A stretch of 64,000 nt of DNA from Chlorops oryzae (GCA_020466095.1 CM035806.1:160830379-160894378); one strand, 5' to 3'; counted from the stretch's first letter, positions 31,244 to 42,910 are shown. Translations and numbers: made by a program. The notes: a model not told the origin generated them from the letters alone.

Positions 31244-33111
31244 AAAACTCAAGACGATTTCGATCGATAAATCGATAATTGCTGATAATACCTAATACTT
31301 AGAAGTTTTTCTTTCGAAATTCATAACTGTATGGTTGAGAGGGGCCACGGGGTGAAGCGGGGGTAATGTTATTAATTCCCCATCTTATAAACGCCTTCTC
31401 ATCGGTTACCTATATTTAGAGGAAAAAAGAAAGCTTGTCTCGGACTCATTAGTCCGATTAATCATCATTGGGGCTATCCGCTATTTGGAATCTTACACTT
31501 TTGTGGGCGTGGCTGATAAGCAGAGATATTTCTATTACGCTCACATTCAATATAAGTAAATTGACAATGAAAAATGTGGAAATGTGATGCTGTTGGCCCT
31601 TTATTGCGTTCCATGTTAACTTTTTCGGCGGGGGGTTTAAAAAACCTTAACCCAACACCGCCTTACGCCATCGCCCGAGTATCCCCAACCTAGATCAAAT
31701 TTGTCGCATTTCACTCAGATTCCAAAGAAGTGAGCATAAAAGGGGGCAAGGGGTTCGAAAAATCTTATGCTCGCATACATCGGAGCCTGATTTATACTTA
31801 AATATGCTTACTTCGGTGGAGGGGGCAGAGGGTTAAGAAATGGTCAAAATCACGCTTACGTAATTAACGGACAGCCCCTAAACTGTAGGACGCGCAAATT
31901 TTCTTTCCTGAACGAGCACCATGGGCTCGAAAGGGTTAACAAAAACACTACTCTCTCATCACATGCATTTATGGATATCCTTTTCCAGTCCGCCGTCCAA
32001 TTGAAAGAAAAAGGAAAGAACGAATCGTGTGGAAAAATTCCTTAATTCAATCGTAATTATAATTAATTCAATTAATGGATATCTCTGCTCGTTGTGAAGC
32101 AGAGACCGCCGACCAGAGGCGACAACAGCAAAAACAAAAAAGCAAAAAAAAAAAAAAACAGCAAAAGAAACAAGCAAAAGAAAAAAGAAAAAAAGTTAAC
32201 CAAAAAGGAAAAAAAAAGAGAGAGTACAAGTAAATGAGATGCACTTCCAATCAGTAGCAATTGACACTGGAACAGGCCACTTTGAGCAGCAACAGCTGCT
32301 CCAGCGATTACCTCGACCGCTGCATCTGCATCTGCATCAGCTCTGCATTTGCATTTTCATAAGCTCTTGTTGCTTGCAGTTTTGTTGTTGTTGTTGTTGT
32401 ATGTATGTTGGTATGTGTGCGTGTGCTTGTTTGCATTTCGATTTTGTTGTTGTTTTATTATTCTTACCTTCAGAAGCGCAAACGAAAGAATGAGACGAAT
32501 GACCAAATGTGAACGATTGTAAAAAATTAGGATTGTTGCGAATACACGCGCAACATCCGCATCCGCAAATGCGGAATTTGCGCAAAAAATTCGATGTTCA
32601 TACGGCGGAGGATGCAGCTGAGCTACAAAGTATGCGCTAAAATTTCATTGATTCTGATGAAGGACGAATCAGAAAACTTCGGCAAAACTGAAGCGAATTT
32701 CCCATTTCCCGAATAGGCTGCTAATTAAAACGAGATAAAACTTACGGGTCAAAAATAAACAAAAAAGCTCGAAAATTACTCATTCATCTGCTATAAAAAA
32801 TATTCGATTGAAAGAACATAAGTCTGTACCTAGAAAAACAAAATTTGGAGCAATTGCCAATTAGTCTCGCACGTAATTGGGCGTATATAGATTTATCTTG
32901 TGTGCGAATAGCAGCTCTCACATTCTCTCGACTAAAATCATTACCATGTGTGAGTGTACCATGTAATGCATGGTACCCCAGCAGTTATTTAGGAAGTGCA
33001 TTACCAAAGTAATGCATTTTTTTCATCGATGAAATAGGAATGCAAAGTAAATTGAATAAATTTGCATGGAGACCCTGGCTGGAAATTGCCTAGAGAAAAC
33101 TACTTAGTTAC
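31244..33111. other. noncoding DNA, nothing recognised
   Basis: Mixed sequence with a polyA-rich stretch (32126-32215) and a TTG repeat (32383-32400). No gene, RNA or complete element could be supported. Confidence 0.45.
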
Positions 33112-33246
33112 CAACTAGATAAATCTAGACTGGCGCTAGCTAGAACCGCCCCTGTAGGGGCGATGACTAGATTAATCTAGACAGGGCCTAGCTAGTTCTC
33201 TCTAGGTAAAGCCCGGACAGCAAACTTTAGCCTGGCGCTAGCTAGC
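33112..33246. repeat. CTAGCTAG-rich dispersed repeat, copy 1
   Basis: Carries GCTAGCTAGAACC, CCTGTAGGGGCGATGACTAG, AGGGCCTAGCTAGTTCTCTC and TAGGTAAAGCCCGGA, rich in short palindromes built on CTAG. The same blocks in the same order occur at 42243-42432. Confidence 0.85.
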
Positions 33247-33591
33247 GTATCCGGCTTGCAGGCGTAGCATAATGTTTTGTAAATGTGTGAGTGCAAACAA
33301 GTATCGTGCTTTGCTGGGTAGGTAATCAGTACTGAGTGAAGATTCAACGAGCATGGGGGAGTTTTGATTACTTTATCAATTATTCAGTTATTAATGCAGT
33401 ATTTAAAAAACTATAACGAGTATTTAGACGAAAACCAACGAATACACTCGAGTAGTGTAAATTTTTAGCATTTTTACAGCTCTTCTATGCTCCCTATACA
33501 TGCAAAATTTCATTCAAATATCATTTGAGTTTCAGATGTTAGAGAGAATTTTCAAAAAACGCCCATTTTTCAATAATCGGAAATGACATTA

Positions 33592-33760
33592 GGGGTATTC
33601 ACAAAGGCGTCGGAAAGTCGAAAAGTCGGAAAATCGGAAAATTTTAACTGCCCAAAAAGTTGTGCAAGGTACAAAAAAGTTAAAAAATTTTTTTTAAGAA
33701 GTCGCATTTTTCCGATTTTCCGACTATCCAACCATTTTAACACACCTTTGTGAATACCCC
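33592..33760. mobile_element. MITE with GGGGTATTCACAAAGG ends, copy 1
   Basis: 169 bp. The ends are GGGGTATTCACAAAGGCGT and inverted GGGGTATTCACAAAGGTGT. TA flanks both sides (33590-33591 and 33761-33762). A second copy in the opposite orientation is at 38285-38456. The fragment TGTGAGTACCCCTATTGA at 34035-34052 may be a third, partial end. Confidence 0.88.
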
Positions 33761-34857
33761 TATTGAAGATCTATATAATATGTTTAAATTGGAATTTAAT
33801 GCAAATATCTCAAAAAATGCAGACTCTACAGCGGTTTTCGTGATTTTTATTACAGACTCTAGTACTGGAGGTACCCACCAAAAAAAATAGTCCGAACAAG
33901 TCCATTCTCGAACTTGATCTTACTAATATCTTCGCCAATGTGAACGCCGGATGTATTCTCCCCCCAGTGCGTGACGAATTAAAATCGAACATGTTCCGAT
34001 ATCGACATTTTTCGACATTATTCCAGCTTACTTGTGAGTACCCCTATTGATTTTATTGCTTATATAGGTACATTATTTAATAATTTTAAGTTTCATAAAA
34101 CTGAAATTTCCTTTAAAACAAAAATATTCGCATCTGCGGATGTGAGTTTAAAAAATCTGCATGTTAAAAACCACGCATCCGCAACATCCCGAATGCAAAT
34201 GAATGGAGCAACAAACGAACAAACGCACGTGCAAACAAAAAAGGCAGACGATTTCAAGCACGACCGCTCGCCTTGAACAGGTGCGGCATGAACACCGTTG
34301 AGCCTTACTCAGGGCTCTCAAAGCGAATAATTGAGCTTTTGCTAAAAGCCTCAAGCAAATTATCGTTCATATAAATAAAATTTTTATTTTGCATATTTGA
34401 AAATTGATGAAAGTTCACTACAGCTTACCTAAAAGTATGCAATGGATTTTTGCCAAAAGAAAGCTAAATGAACCCACAATAGTACAACCTTCACATCGTC
34501 AATGGTTACCGGCTCTTGAAGCGATGCAAAACGGAATGAAACGAAACGAAGCTTCTTCGTATTTGTGTTTTTGTTTTCGTTTTCGTTTTCGTTTCTTGCT
34601 TTTGTTTTTGTTTTTTGCCTTCGCCATTTAGCTTTTTCGCCATATACACTAGGAACAAGCAGCCAGTGCAAGTAGGCTGTCATCGTCATCGCCATCGCAA
34701 TCATCATATAGTCATAGTCATCATAGTCATCGTAGCCATCATCGTCGTCGTCGTCGTTGTCGTTGTCGTTGCCTTCGTCGGAGTCGTTTTAACTGGCGTT
34801 TTCGTTTTCGTTTTCGTCGTCGTTTTTGTCGGCAGAAGCAATCTCGTTCGAGAATAT

Positions 34858-34893
34858 TATAAAGCCAAACACATCGCTTTGTGACTTTCAGTC
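34858..34893 (+). promoter_or_regulatory. TATA plus initiator core promoter
   Basis: TATAAA at 34858-34863 and the arthropod initiator TCAGTC at 34888-34893 put the +1 adenine at 34890, 32 bp from the first T of the TATA box. That is the spacing expected for focused fly promoters. No downstream promoter element is evident. Confidence 0.7.
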
Positions 34894-35706
34894 GCAGTTA
34901 GTCAGTCGGCAGTGATAAACCGAAATAAAGCGCTGGTAAGGCAAAGCGGAAAATCTAAGCTTAACTTCAAACATCGTCGAAAAGAAAAAAAAAACGTTAA
35001 TTCAAAACAAGAAAGAAACCAAAACGAACAAAAAACAAACGAAAACCAAAAAAATACAAAAATTATTTACTTTCGAAAAATAAATATGTACATAGATCCG
35101 TAAATACACGTACGTGCGTAATTGTCAGATAAAGATATAAATAATTTTATTGAATTTTTTTGCTTTGTTTATTCAATTCAATATCAACGGTAGCTTCCAG
35201 CCGAGGAGGACTGAAGGACTTCTTCATTAAAGTATTTCATTAAAACAATTTTAATCCAAATTAATAAAAAAAAAAAAAAATTAATTTCAAATTATTCAAT
35301 TATATTGGAACAAAAAAAAAAAAATATATACATATATATTATATCGAACCGAAATTCGAAATAAAATTTAAATTGAGAACTACAAGTGGCCGCGAGGTGC
35401 TCTTGTCCATGCTTGCGCTCGACTTTCGCGTGTGAGAGCTTCAACTTCCTTGAGTGGTGACGGCGGTGGCGGCGGCGACGACGACGACGACGGCTCGTCG
35501 AGGATCAAGTGAAGAGCATACTTCAAGGCGATTTTGAAAAGTTCTAGACGCAACTCAGTTCGGCTCAAATTTAATCAGATCACCAAAGGTTTCGGGAAAA
35601 TTCGCAGTGAATTGTTTATAAATTAAAAACGGACAATCATTATACGCGTCCAGCGTCTTCTGCAAGAAATCATCCCAAAACGAACTTAATTGTGTGATTT
35701 GAAGAG
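34890..35706 (+). other. probable untranslated first exon, followed by long intron
   Basis: From the predicted start site to the donor GAAGAG|GTAAGT (intron begins at 35707). The 817 bases contain only short frames with no family resemblance and several upstream ATGs. It includes a GGCGGCGACGACGACG patch near 35465-35490. No acceptor with a coding exon is visible downstream in the window, so the coding part would lie beyond 64000. This is inference from promoter and donor motifs only. Confidence 0.45.
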
Positions 35707-36022
35707 GTAAGTTCACGCTGATCCTTTTACAATGAATTAAGTCAAGAATATTTTTGAAAAAGGTTTTTCGACTCGGGGATCGTATAGTCTCAGTTCGAAC
35801 CTTCTATCGAAAACCATTTGAGAACAGTACAAAAAAACAAAAAACATAAACAGATTTGGTTTCTTAAATGTAGGTAAATTAAATTAAAAATGAATTAAAT
35901 TAGAGGGAAAATTCGTAAAGAAATAATTCAATAAAAAAATTAATTAAATAATATTTTATAAAAGAACAGACGTGACGTGAAATAAATACAAAAAATTTTT
36001 TTTTTTTTTTTAATAATATTTA

Positions 36023-36150
36023 GGCCCGTTTGCTTCTGTTCTCAATAAAGTTTTCGTTCCGAAAAACAAAAAAATTTTTGTACAAAAATATTGACATTTT
36101 GAGAGGATATCGCGACGATTAATTTTAGACGGAATAGAAGCAAGTGGACC
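36023..36150. mobile_element. short MITE with GGYCCRYTTGCTTCTRTTC ends
   Basis: 128 bp. The ends are GGCCCGTTTGCTTCTGTTC and inverted GGTCCACTTGCTTCTATTC. The flanks TTTA and TAAA mirror each other, so the duplication could be TA. It lies 317 bp inside the proposed intron. Confidence 0.65.
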
Positions 36151-36628
36151 TAAATATTATAGGGATTCATGCCTTTGTTACTTTTCCCATCGGAAATTTT
36201 CATTTAAATTTTGACAGTTCAGTGATAAATTTCTCGTTTCGTAAAGTTTCCGAAGCTAAATGAATTCCAGTATTATAAAATTTCTCGAAAAATCATTAGT
36301 TTGGAAATGGTTCTTTCCATATTTTTAAAGTTTTGCTATCTAAGGAGTTAAATTATTTACATTATTGCCAGTCGGTTTTTTTTGTTTTTGTTTTTGTTTT
36401 AAGGGATATGTCCCATGAAGAATTCAAATTGTGGTCCAAATTCGTTTTTTTTTTAACAAAAACTTTGTTCCCAAAAAATTTCTTTATTGACTTTTCTTCC
36501 CAAAGTCTCCTAACTAACGACCAGAAAATTCTCTCAATTTTGGGAATATTCTCCTTAACTAGCAACAGTGGTTAGTTATCTTAGTGGAATTCCAGCGAGA
36601 TCAGCGAGAGTCGATTGTATGATTTCTA

Positions 36629-36827
36629 GGGTCCGAGGTTCGATTCCCGGCACAGGCGAAGAGGAGTGTAATGTTCCAAGCCTAGCACTGATTTTTCAAA
36701 AAATCGCATCTTAGTGGCACACTACATAATAAGACAATACACTCACACAAACACAAGAAAACCTCCTTGGTATCACAATGGGCCGATTAACGGCCTAAGC
36801 GGCAGCCACTTCAACCTACCTACCTAC
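36629..36827 (+). mobile_element. 5'-truncated tRNA-derived SINE
   Basis: 199 bp bounded by the 10-bp duplication ATGATTTCTA (36619-36628 and 36828-36837). It begins inside a tRNA-like head: GGGTCCGAGGTTCGATTCCC holds an exact RNA polymerase III B box (36637-36647), while the A box is missing. The body contains GGTATCACAATGGGCC and GCGGCAGCCAC, and the tail is CCTACCTACCTAC. The A-box loss fits incomplete reverse transcription by a LINE. Confidence 0.82.
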
Positions 36828-37149
36828 ATGATTTCTACGGCGGACCTTCTAGCACTAGGATTTGTCCTAAAGCGCATAAAAATTTAACAGTGAATTTTTC
36901 GAGAAATTTTTTTATGCCTTTGGTGTGGTCAAAGTTATTTTCAGGAAAAATAAATCTTTCAATCACAATTTTTACGGAAATCGAATGATAAGCAATTGAT
37001 GTTCATTTGATGGTCCGCAAAAATATTTTTGCTGGATATGGTTATGGCTCTGTGCCGGAGTTAATTGAGATGCCCTAACTTAAGATGCGAGAGGTATCTT
37101 TGTTCAAGTTCCAGCTGAGGTCGTTTCTGTTTCTGTTTCGGTTTTTCTT

Positions 37150-37232
37150 TATTTATTCGTGGTATCACAGCGGGCCTATTTGGAGCCAAAGTGTGTCACC
37201 CTTAATGGTGGCAGCCACACTTACCTAACCTA
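37150..37232 (+). mobile_element. older SINE tail related to the 36.6-kb copy
   Basis: Shares GTGGTATCACAGCGGGCC, GGCAGCCACACTTACCTAAC and a CCTA-rich end with the SINE at 36629-36827. No head or duplication can be recognised. Confidence 0.6.
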
Positions 37233-37325
37233 GCCTAATCTATGGGGTATGACGGCCTTAGTTTCCGCCAGTACAAAAGAGAAGCTTCGAGACCTCGTAA
37301 AGCAGCTATGTTTGTCCATAGTTAA

Positions 37326-38057
37326 GGGGACCTTCTGGTCTAGAATTTTTTGAAAATTGATTTTTTTTTTAAATATATTTCGGAAGAATAGAATTTTAAG
37401 AATATGCTGGCAAAGTTTCGTGAAGATATTGACAATATTTGTTTTGCTACAGCCTTTGTAGAAGGTGGAGACAGCAGGCAGCGCGCTTGATCAAAGCAAC
37501 TTTAAACGCGTTTATCTCAAAACTACTTTTTTTGACCTAATGTGAATGAAAACAAAAAAAACCATCGAACCGATTTGTCTGGAATTTTTATATATTATTC
37601 ATAACATCAATGGCTATGGCCCGAACTAGAATCGAATTTTTATTTCAAGAACTTCATATTTTTTCATAAAAAAAATGGTCAAAAAAAGGGGAGTTTTTGA
37701 TGGTTGAAATAAAAAATTGCGCCATTTTGTCAATTTAAAAAAATTTTTTTTATTCTAGTTCCTGCCATAGCCGCATTCATTCTGATTAATAACATATTTT
37801 TGTTTTTTTTTTTTCGATTACCAGAATTGCCAAAATCTTTCACACCACGGAGGTACTTTTTTAAAGACTTTTTTCCACTTCAACGCCATTTTTAAAATAC
37901 AAAAAAAAAAAAAAAATTACAACAACATTTCTTATTTTTTGTCAATGAAGAATATAATAAGCCTGCATACTTAGAAAATCGTTTTTTATTTGGCTTAATA
38001 CCAAAAAAAAATCATGAAAATACCCTAAATTTTCGTGCTCTAGACCAGAAGGTCCTC
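37326..38057. mobile_element. TTAA-flanked MITE (piggyBac-like), 732 bp
   Basis: Ends are GGGGACCTTCTGGTCTAGA and inverted GAGGACCTTCTGGTCTAGA. TTAA flanks both sides (37322-37325 and 38058-38061), the piggyBac signature. The interior includes AAACGCGTTTATCTC, shared with the element at 41173-41883. There is no coding capacity. Confidence 0.85.
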
Positions 38058-38142
38058 TTAATATGAAAAATTAGAAGCTCGTGGATGTGTGGAGTTTTGA
38101 ATTCGTTGGGGTTGCTGTGTTCTGGGTATTATTTTATTATCA

Positions 38143-38185
38143 TGAACACACACACACACACACACACACACACCACACACACATA
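38143..38185. repeat. (CA)n microsatellite
   Basis: CA run with one interruption, ending in CATACATA. Confidence 0.9.
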
Positions 38186-38284
38186 CATACACATATGTGC
38201 CTGAGTCTGAAAATCGAAATGGATTTTTTTAAATAATTTTTTTTTTTTTTGTTTACCTTCGTTCAAAGTCTTTTCGAATGTATA

Positions 38285-38456
38285 GGGGTATTCACAAAGG
38301 CGTGTTAAAAACGTTGGAAAGTCGAAAAATCGGAACATTGCGACTTCTTAAAAAATGTTTAGACTTTTTTTTTCTGTATCCTGCACAACCATTTAAGCAG
38401 ATAAAATTTTCCAAAATTCCGACATTACTATTTTCCGACGCCTTTGTGAATACCCC
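38285..38456. mobile_element. MITE with GGGGTATTCACAAAGG ends, copy 2
   Basis: 172 bp, the reverse orientation of the copy at 33592-33760. Both ends read GGGGTATTCACAAAGGCGT inward. The left flank is TA but the right flank reads TT, so the duplication is imperfect here. Confidence 0.85.
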
Positions 38457-38458
38457 TT

Positions 38459-39284
38459 ATGATTGGCTGAGCAAGATGATTTCTGTGCATAATTTTTGTG
38501 AAAATAGTTGTCAATATTTATAATTAATAAATCGATTTACAGCAACAACATGAATAATTCACGCCTGGCAAAATTCATTTCATTCGAAATTGAATTAGAT
38601 TTCTCAATTACATTTACGCAATGAATTTATTTTATTTAAGGCTATTTCGTATCTTTTTCGCCCTCTCTGTCGCTTCACTCTCGCATTGCGTTTGTTCATT
38701 CGGGCGTGAGGCCTTGATCGTATATGAAATATTTTGTGAAAGGCTTAGAATTAAGTACCAGGAAAGGTTTGGCAATAAAAGTTTCTTTTTGGGGGTTTTT
38801 TTTTTCGCAGTATCAGTATCAAAGAGTCCAGCAAGAAATCCGAGCGGAGAGGGTCTCGACTCCTTTCAATTGACGTTGACCGTGTTTCAATTTGAATTAT
38901 TTCATAGCAATACTTTATTTAGCTATGTATGTACGAACTTTTTTGTTATTTGGAAAATTTGTAGAATTTGTGTAAAATAGAATTTTTATCATTTAACCCC
39001 ATCATCCCGACGCTCGAGGGCTGATTGTGATGCATGGAAATATGATTGTTTGATATAATCCAATCGCTGCGACGAGATTGAGAAAATATTTATTCTCTCG
39101 ATTTTTGGTATTTTTCTATATTATTTTAATTTGTTTTTTGGTTCTTTTTTGTTTTTTTCGTTTCGTTTCGTTTCTTTCTTATTTTGTATTTTGATGCAAT
39201 CGATTCTTTAATCCGACGTTCATTAGTCGAAATTGACAATCGAAATGGTGCGAACAAGTTAATTGATTCTGATTCTCGTACTCT
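38459..39284. other. noncoding DNA within the proposed intron
   Basis: No coding frame with recognisable content and no complete element was seen. A 119-codon frame at 38621 has hydrophobic stretches but no family resemblance. Confidence 0.4.
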
Positions 39285-39286
39285 CT

Positions 39287-39349
<63 letters not shown>
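39285..39349. repeat. (TC)n microsatellite
   Basis: A TC run, the opposite strand sense from most GA arrays in this region. Confidence 0.95.
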
Positions 39350-39352
<3 letters not shown>

Positions 39353-40139
39353 ATTCGCGTTCGATTGACAATGAAAATGGATTACCGAATCAGCTTAAAA
39401 AAAGATTTCAATACTCTTTTTTCGGTGAAAATTCAATTCCAATTAGAGCAAATCAAATGAAACAACGGCTCGATTTGTTGTTGATTATTTTTTGTTTTTT
39501 GTGTATGTATGTATGAATGTATGTATGTGTGTGTGTGTGCGTGTGTGTTTGTTTGTTTGCTTCTTAGTCCTTGGGAATGCGTTTGTGTGCGAGCATGTAC
39601 GCTGTGTTTTTACTCAAATACTTAAAGGTGTATATTCCCTCTAGCACTGGGCACTAGTTCGTGGCTGGTGAAATTACTACTTACTAGCGACCACCTCTAT
39701 TTACTTTGTCAACCCTAAGCCGTGCATTTTATCATTTCGTTTTTTGTATGAAATGTCCGCCAATAGGATCAATCGCCAACACATTGTTTACCGCGAACCA
39801 TTGAAAAGGGTTAAAAGCGAACCATAATCGAAGTTTAATTTTTTTCGTTTACGCTTACCAATGGATCAGTCAAGTAAGTACCCATATACGGAGTAGTTCG
39901 GTAGGTACATACTTCCAGTAGGTATGGCCAATCGACACCTACAGAACTGCAGGATTACTTTATAAAAGTCTGACTATATATACATTCGTATATGTATGTA
40001 CATAAATACATGCATACATACATACATACATAGATGCACAAATAAGTACATACATACAGACGCACAATTTTCCAATTGAGGATCGATTCCACAATTATAC
40101 ACTAAAATGTATTTCACAAATTCTCTAACTCTTTAATTC

Positions 40140-40500
40140 TTTTGTACTCTCTCTTCTTCTCTCTTGATCAATCTAAGATATTGCTACTTTCGATATATCT
40201 CTTTCTCTCACTCCATCTCTGTCTCTTTACTGACTCGCCAATGGCCTCACTCTCTCTCACTCTTTCCCACTCTCTCTCTCTCTATCTCTCTAACTCTATC
40301 ACACTCTCTTTTACTCTCTCTCGCTCTCACCGTCTCACTCTGTTTCCATCTCCCTTTCTCCGTCGCACTCTCTCTCCGACTCTTTCTCTTATTCTGGACG
40401 TCTCCCTCAAATTCTCTCTCGCACTTTCTCACATTGTTTCGCATTCTCTCACATTCTTCCTCAATCTCTCACATTCTTATTCACTCTTTCTACCGATGCG
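40140..40500. repeat. degenerate CT-rich tract
   Basis: Irregular CTCT/CACT-rich stretch, probably a decayed (CT)n array. Confidence 0.75.
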
Positions 40501-40762
40501 CCCTCTAAAGCGTTCTCCACTCTTTGCCTTCCATGAAGAGTTTTTTCAATATTCTAATATTTGTTTTCAAATTTTTCCTATCGCAATTTTTCCCTCAGCT
40601 TTTCTCTTGAACATTTTTCAACATCGGAATGTTTGGGGGCCATTGTACTCGTTGTGTTTATTTATTTATTTTAACCTTAGAAGTACCTACGCATACTAAG
40701 CAATAATTGGACAACAAAACGACCGAGCGACAATTGTGATACAAAAGAAGTGTGACATGTTA

Positions 40763-40945
40763 GGCTAGGCGCCGACTACTCAATTTTCAGTTGGCCAATT
40801 TTTAGTTGAAAAGTGCTCTATACAATTTAAAATTGGATACCATTAGAACGTATGTAATTTAAAATTTGTGGCAAAACATAAACTTTTTATTCGGTCTACT
40901 AAAAGTTGAAATGTCGGCACGCAATTGAGTAGTCGGCGCCTAGCC
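40763..40945. mobile_element. MITE with GGCTAGGCGCCGACTACTC ends, TTA duplication
   Basis: 183 bp with perfect 23-bp terminal inverted repeats and TTA on both sides (40760-40762 and 40946-40948). The TWA duplication and GG ends suggest PIF/Harbinger. Perfect ends suggest a young insertion. Confidence 0.9.
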
Positions 40946-41172
40946 TTAGTCAAAACTAAGAAAAAACCTAAAAAAAAAAAAATTTTAATAAACAAACAAA
41001 AAACGACATCAAAAAATGTGTCTCCGAAATCGTAAGCGAGAAAGAGAAGGAAGGAAGCATATAATAAGGTGATAGCATGATATTCTTATAATACTACTGA
41101 CAGACATAAGTATTTCACACTATGATGGTGTGAAAGCTAGGTGACACACATACATATGTAGGTATTTCTTAA

Positions 41173-41883
41173 GGGGGTCTTCTCATTGAAAACCCGATTT
41201 TTGGACCCTTTTTAAAAAAATTCTTATTTGAAAACGCAAAGAATAATTGAAAACTTTTTTTATTTATTGTACTACAAAAGGTTCAAAGTAAATAAAAAAA
41301 TTTTTTTTGCCTCGATACGTGGGCTGTTCAAAAAGTAATGAGACTTCAAAGTTGGTGGTGAAAAAAAAGGTGCCGTCACGGCGGCCACGATTCCGGGTCT
41401 CCGGAGCGTCCGAAGTCAGTATAGATGTAATTCTCGGGTGAACCTCAAGCTTAATTTTGTGATTTTTTTTTACAAAATGGCGGCCATTCAAAAAAAAAAT
41501 TTCAATTTCGGGCTTTTTTTTTTGTAGTTTAGTGTAAAAAAAAAATAGTAAAAAATTTTTTTAAATTATGGTCGAGGTTCACCCAAGAATGGTGACAATT
41601 CTGCGTCGATTCCACTTTGTTTCATTAAAATCGGTTCAGTTGAACTGGAGATATCATGGCCGCCAGTTCGAAAAACGTGGTTTCGAGATAAACGCGTTTA
41701 AAGTTTGAAGCAACGCAAAAATTACTCGTTTTAGCGCAGATCTTGCTCGACAAAGAAGGCTATATCCTCTAAACTATTTCGAATTTCAAAAAATCCTTTT
41801 AGGGGCATATTCACAACTACCCAAGCTATAAATAAATGCAAAAAAAAAAGTCGAAAAAAAAGTTGCTCAATGAGAAGACCCCC
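41173..41883. mobile_element. TTAA-flanked MITE (piggyBac-like), 711 bp
   Basis: Ends are GGGGGTCTTCTCATTGA and its exact inverse. TTAA flanks both sides (41169-41172 and 41884-41887). It contains GAGATAAACGCGTTTAAAG, shared inverted with the 37.3-kb element, so the two belong to related families. Confidence 0.88.
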
Positions 41884-42242
41884 TTAATATTCTACCTTAG
41901 CCAGCATAGACTTCCCAGTAGTTCGGGTCCCCTTTTTTCAGCACTAACGATATCTCCCATCACTAGTGATGGGGACTTACTCCTTTCCAAACCACCAGCC
42001 AACTAACGAATTTAATATGGAGATGTCATTGGCAAGGACCGAGTGGTACGTTTTTTTCCATTACCTTTCACTAGCCGTTACATTAGGAAAAAGCGGTCCT
42101 GCTATGCATTTCTTTGCACTAGCAAAACGGGACTGAAAATTGGCCATGTGTTTTCAGAACATTTAATATACCACGTTAGTAGAAAGGAGAACATCTTGGG
42201 CTGTAGTAGCTCAACGGCAGCACATAAGCCTCACCATCCGAA

Positions 42243-42432
42243 GGCTAGCTAGAACCTGCCCTGTAGGGGCGATGACTAGAAATATCTAGACAGGGCCTAG
42301 CTAGTTCTCTCTAGGTAAAGCCCGGATAGAAAACTCTAGCCTGGCGCCTAGCTGGATCTGCCCAACTAGATAAATCTAGTCTGGCGCTAGTTAAGCGCTA
42401 GCTAGAGCCACCCCTGTAGGGGCGATGACTAC
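42243..42432. repeat. CTAGCTAG-rich dispersed repeat, copy 2
   Basis: Repeats the blocks of 33112-33246. The CCTGTAGGGGCGATGACTA block appears twice, at about 42260 and 42413, so the copy is a partial tandem. The common unit is about 150 bp. Confidence 0.85.
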
Positions 42433-42586
42433 ACTGAAAAAATTTTGCATCGTTGTTTCTACGATAGGAAGACATAGAAAAATATAATGGAATCTACGTA
42501 AAATACAATAAGTTCTACTGTCAATCTAATAGTTTCTACTGTTCCCCACTTATATTGATATAATAAAACTAGCAAGCTCAAATCAT

Positions 42587-42660
42587 ATCTCCCAATGGCG
42601 TAGTTGAAGTGTGCTAGACTTGTAATCGGGAAAGTCCGAATTCGAACCCTGCCGCAGGCC
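42587..42660 (+). pseudogene. tRNA-Thr(TGT)-like sequence, SINE head or tRNA pseudogene
   Basis: An A-box-like TGGCGTAGTTGAAG, an anticodon loop CTTGTAA between weakly pairing stems, and a B-box-like ATTCGAACCC occur at tRNA spacing. The T stem and acceptor stem do not pair well, so it is not a working tRNA. Confidence 0.45.
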
Positions 42661-42910
42661 AAAGAATTATTTGAAAAATGGAGAATAAAAGTAGCAAGTA
42701 AATTTTAAGGAAAAATTACGAGGGCAGGAAGTAAGTTGAACGCGAACCAATAAAAACAAGTTGATTTCGTCGGGCCTTCCAAAACTTCACGCACAAGCTC
42801 TTTCAAAAAATTCCTATAGAATCTTTTTTTTTTAATTTTTTAAGCATAAAAATCTTGATAAAATCTTTTATTTCTCAGTTTTTCAAATAATGTTAAATTA
42901 TCTACTTTTC

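Noticed and set aside
35380..35568. 62-codon minus-strand frame in the proposed first exon
   Set aside because: GC-rich but with a CGA-type triplet run making serine and proline tracts; no conserved motif and opposite to the promoter.
36570..36650. Functional tRNA gene suggested by A-box-like and B-box sequences
   Set aside because: The 10-bp duplication shows that the B box belongs to a truncated SINE and the A-box-like part is unrelated flanking DNA; stems do not fold.
40142..40699. 185-codon plus-strand frame
   Set aside because: Lies in a degenerate CT tract; apparent S/L periodicity comes from the repeat.
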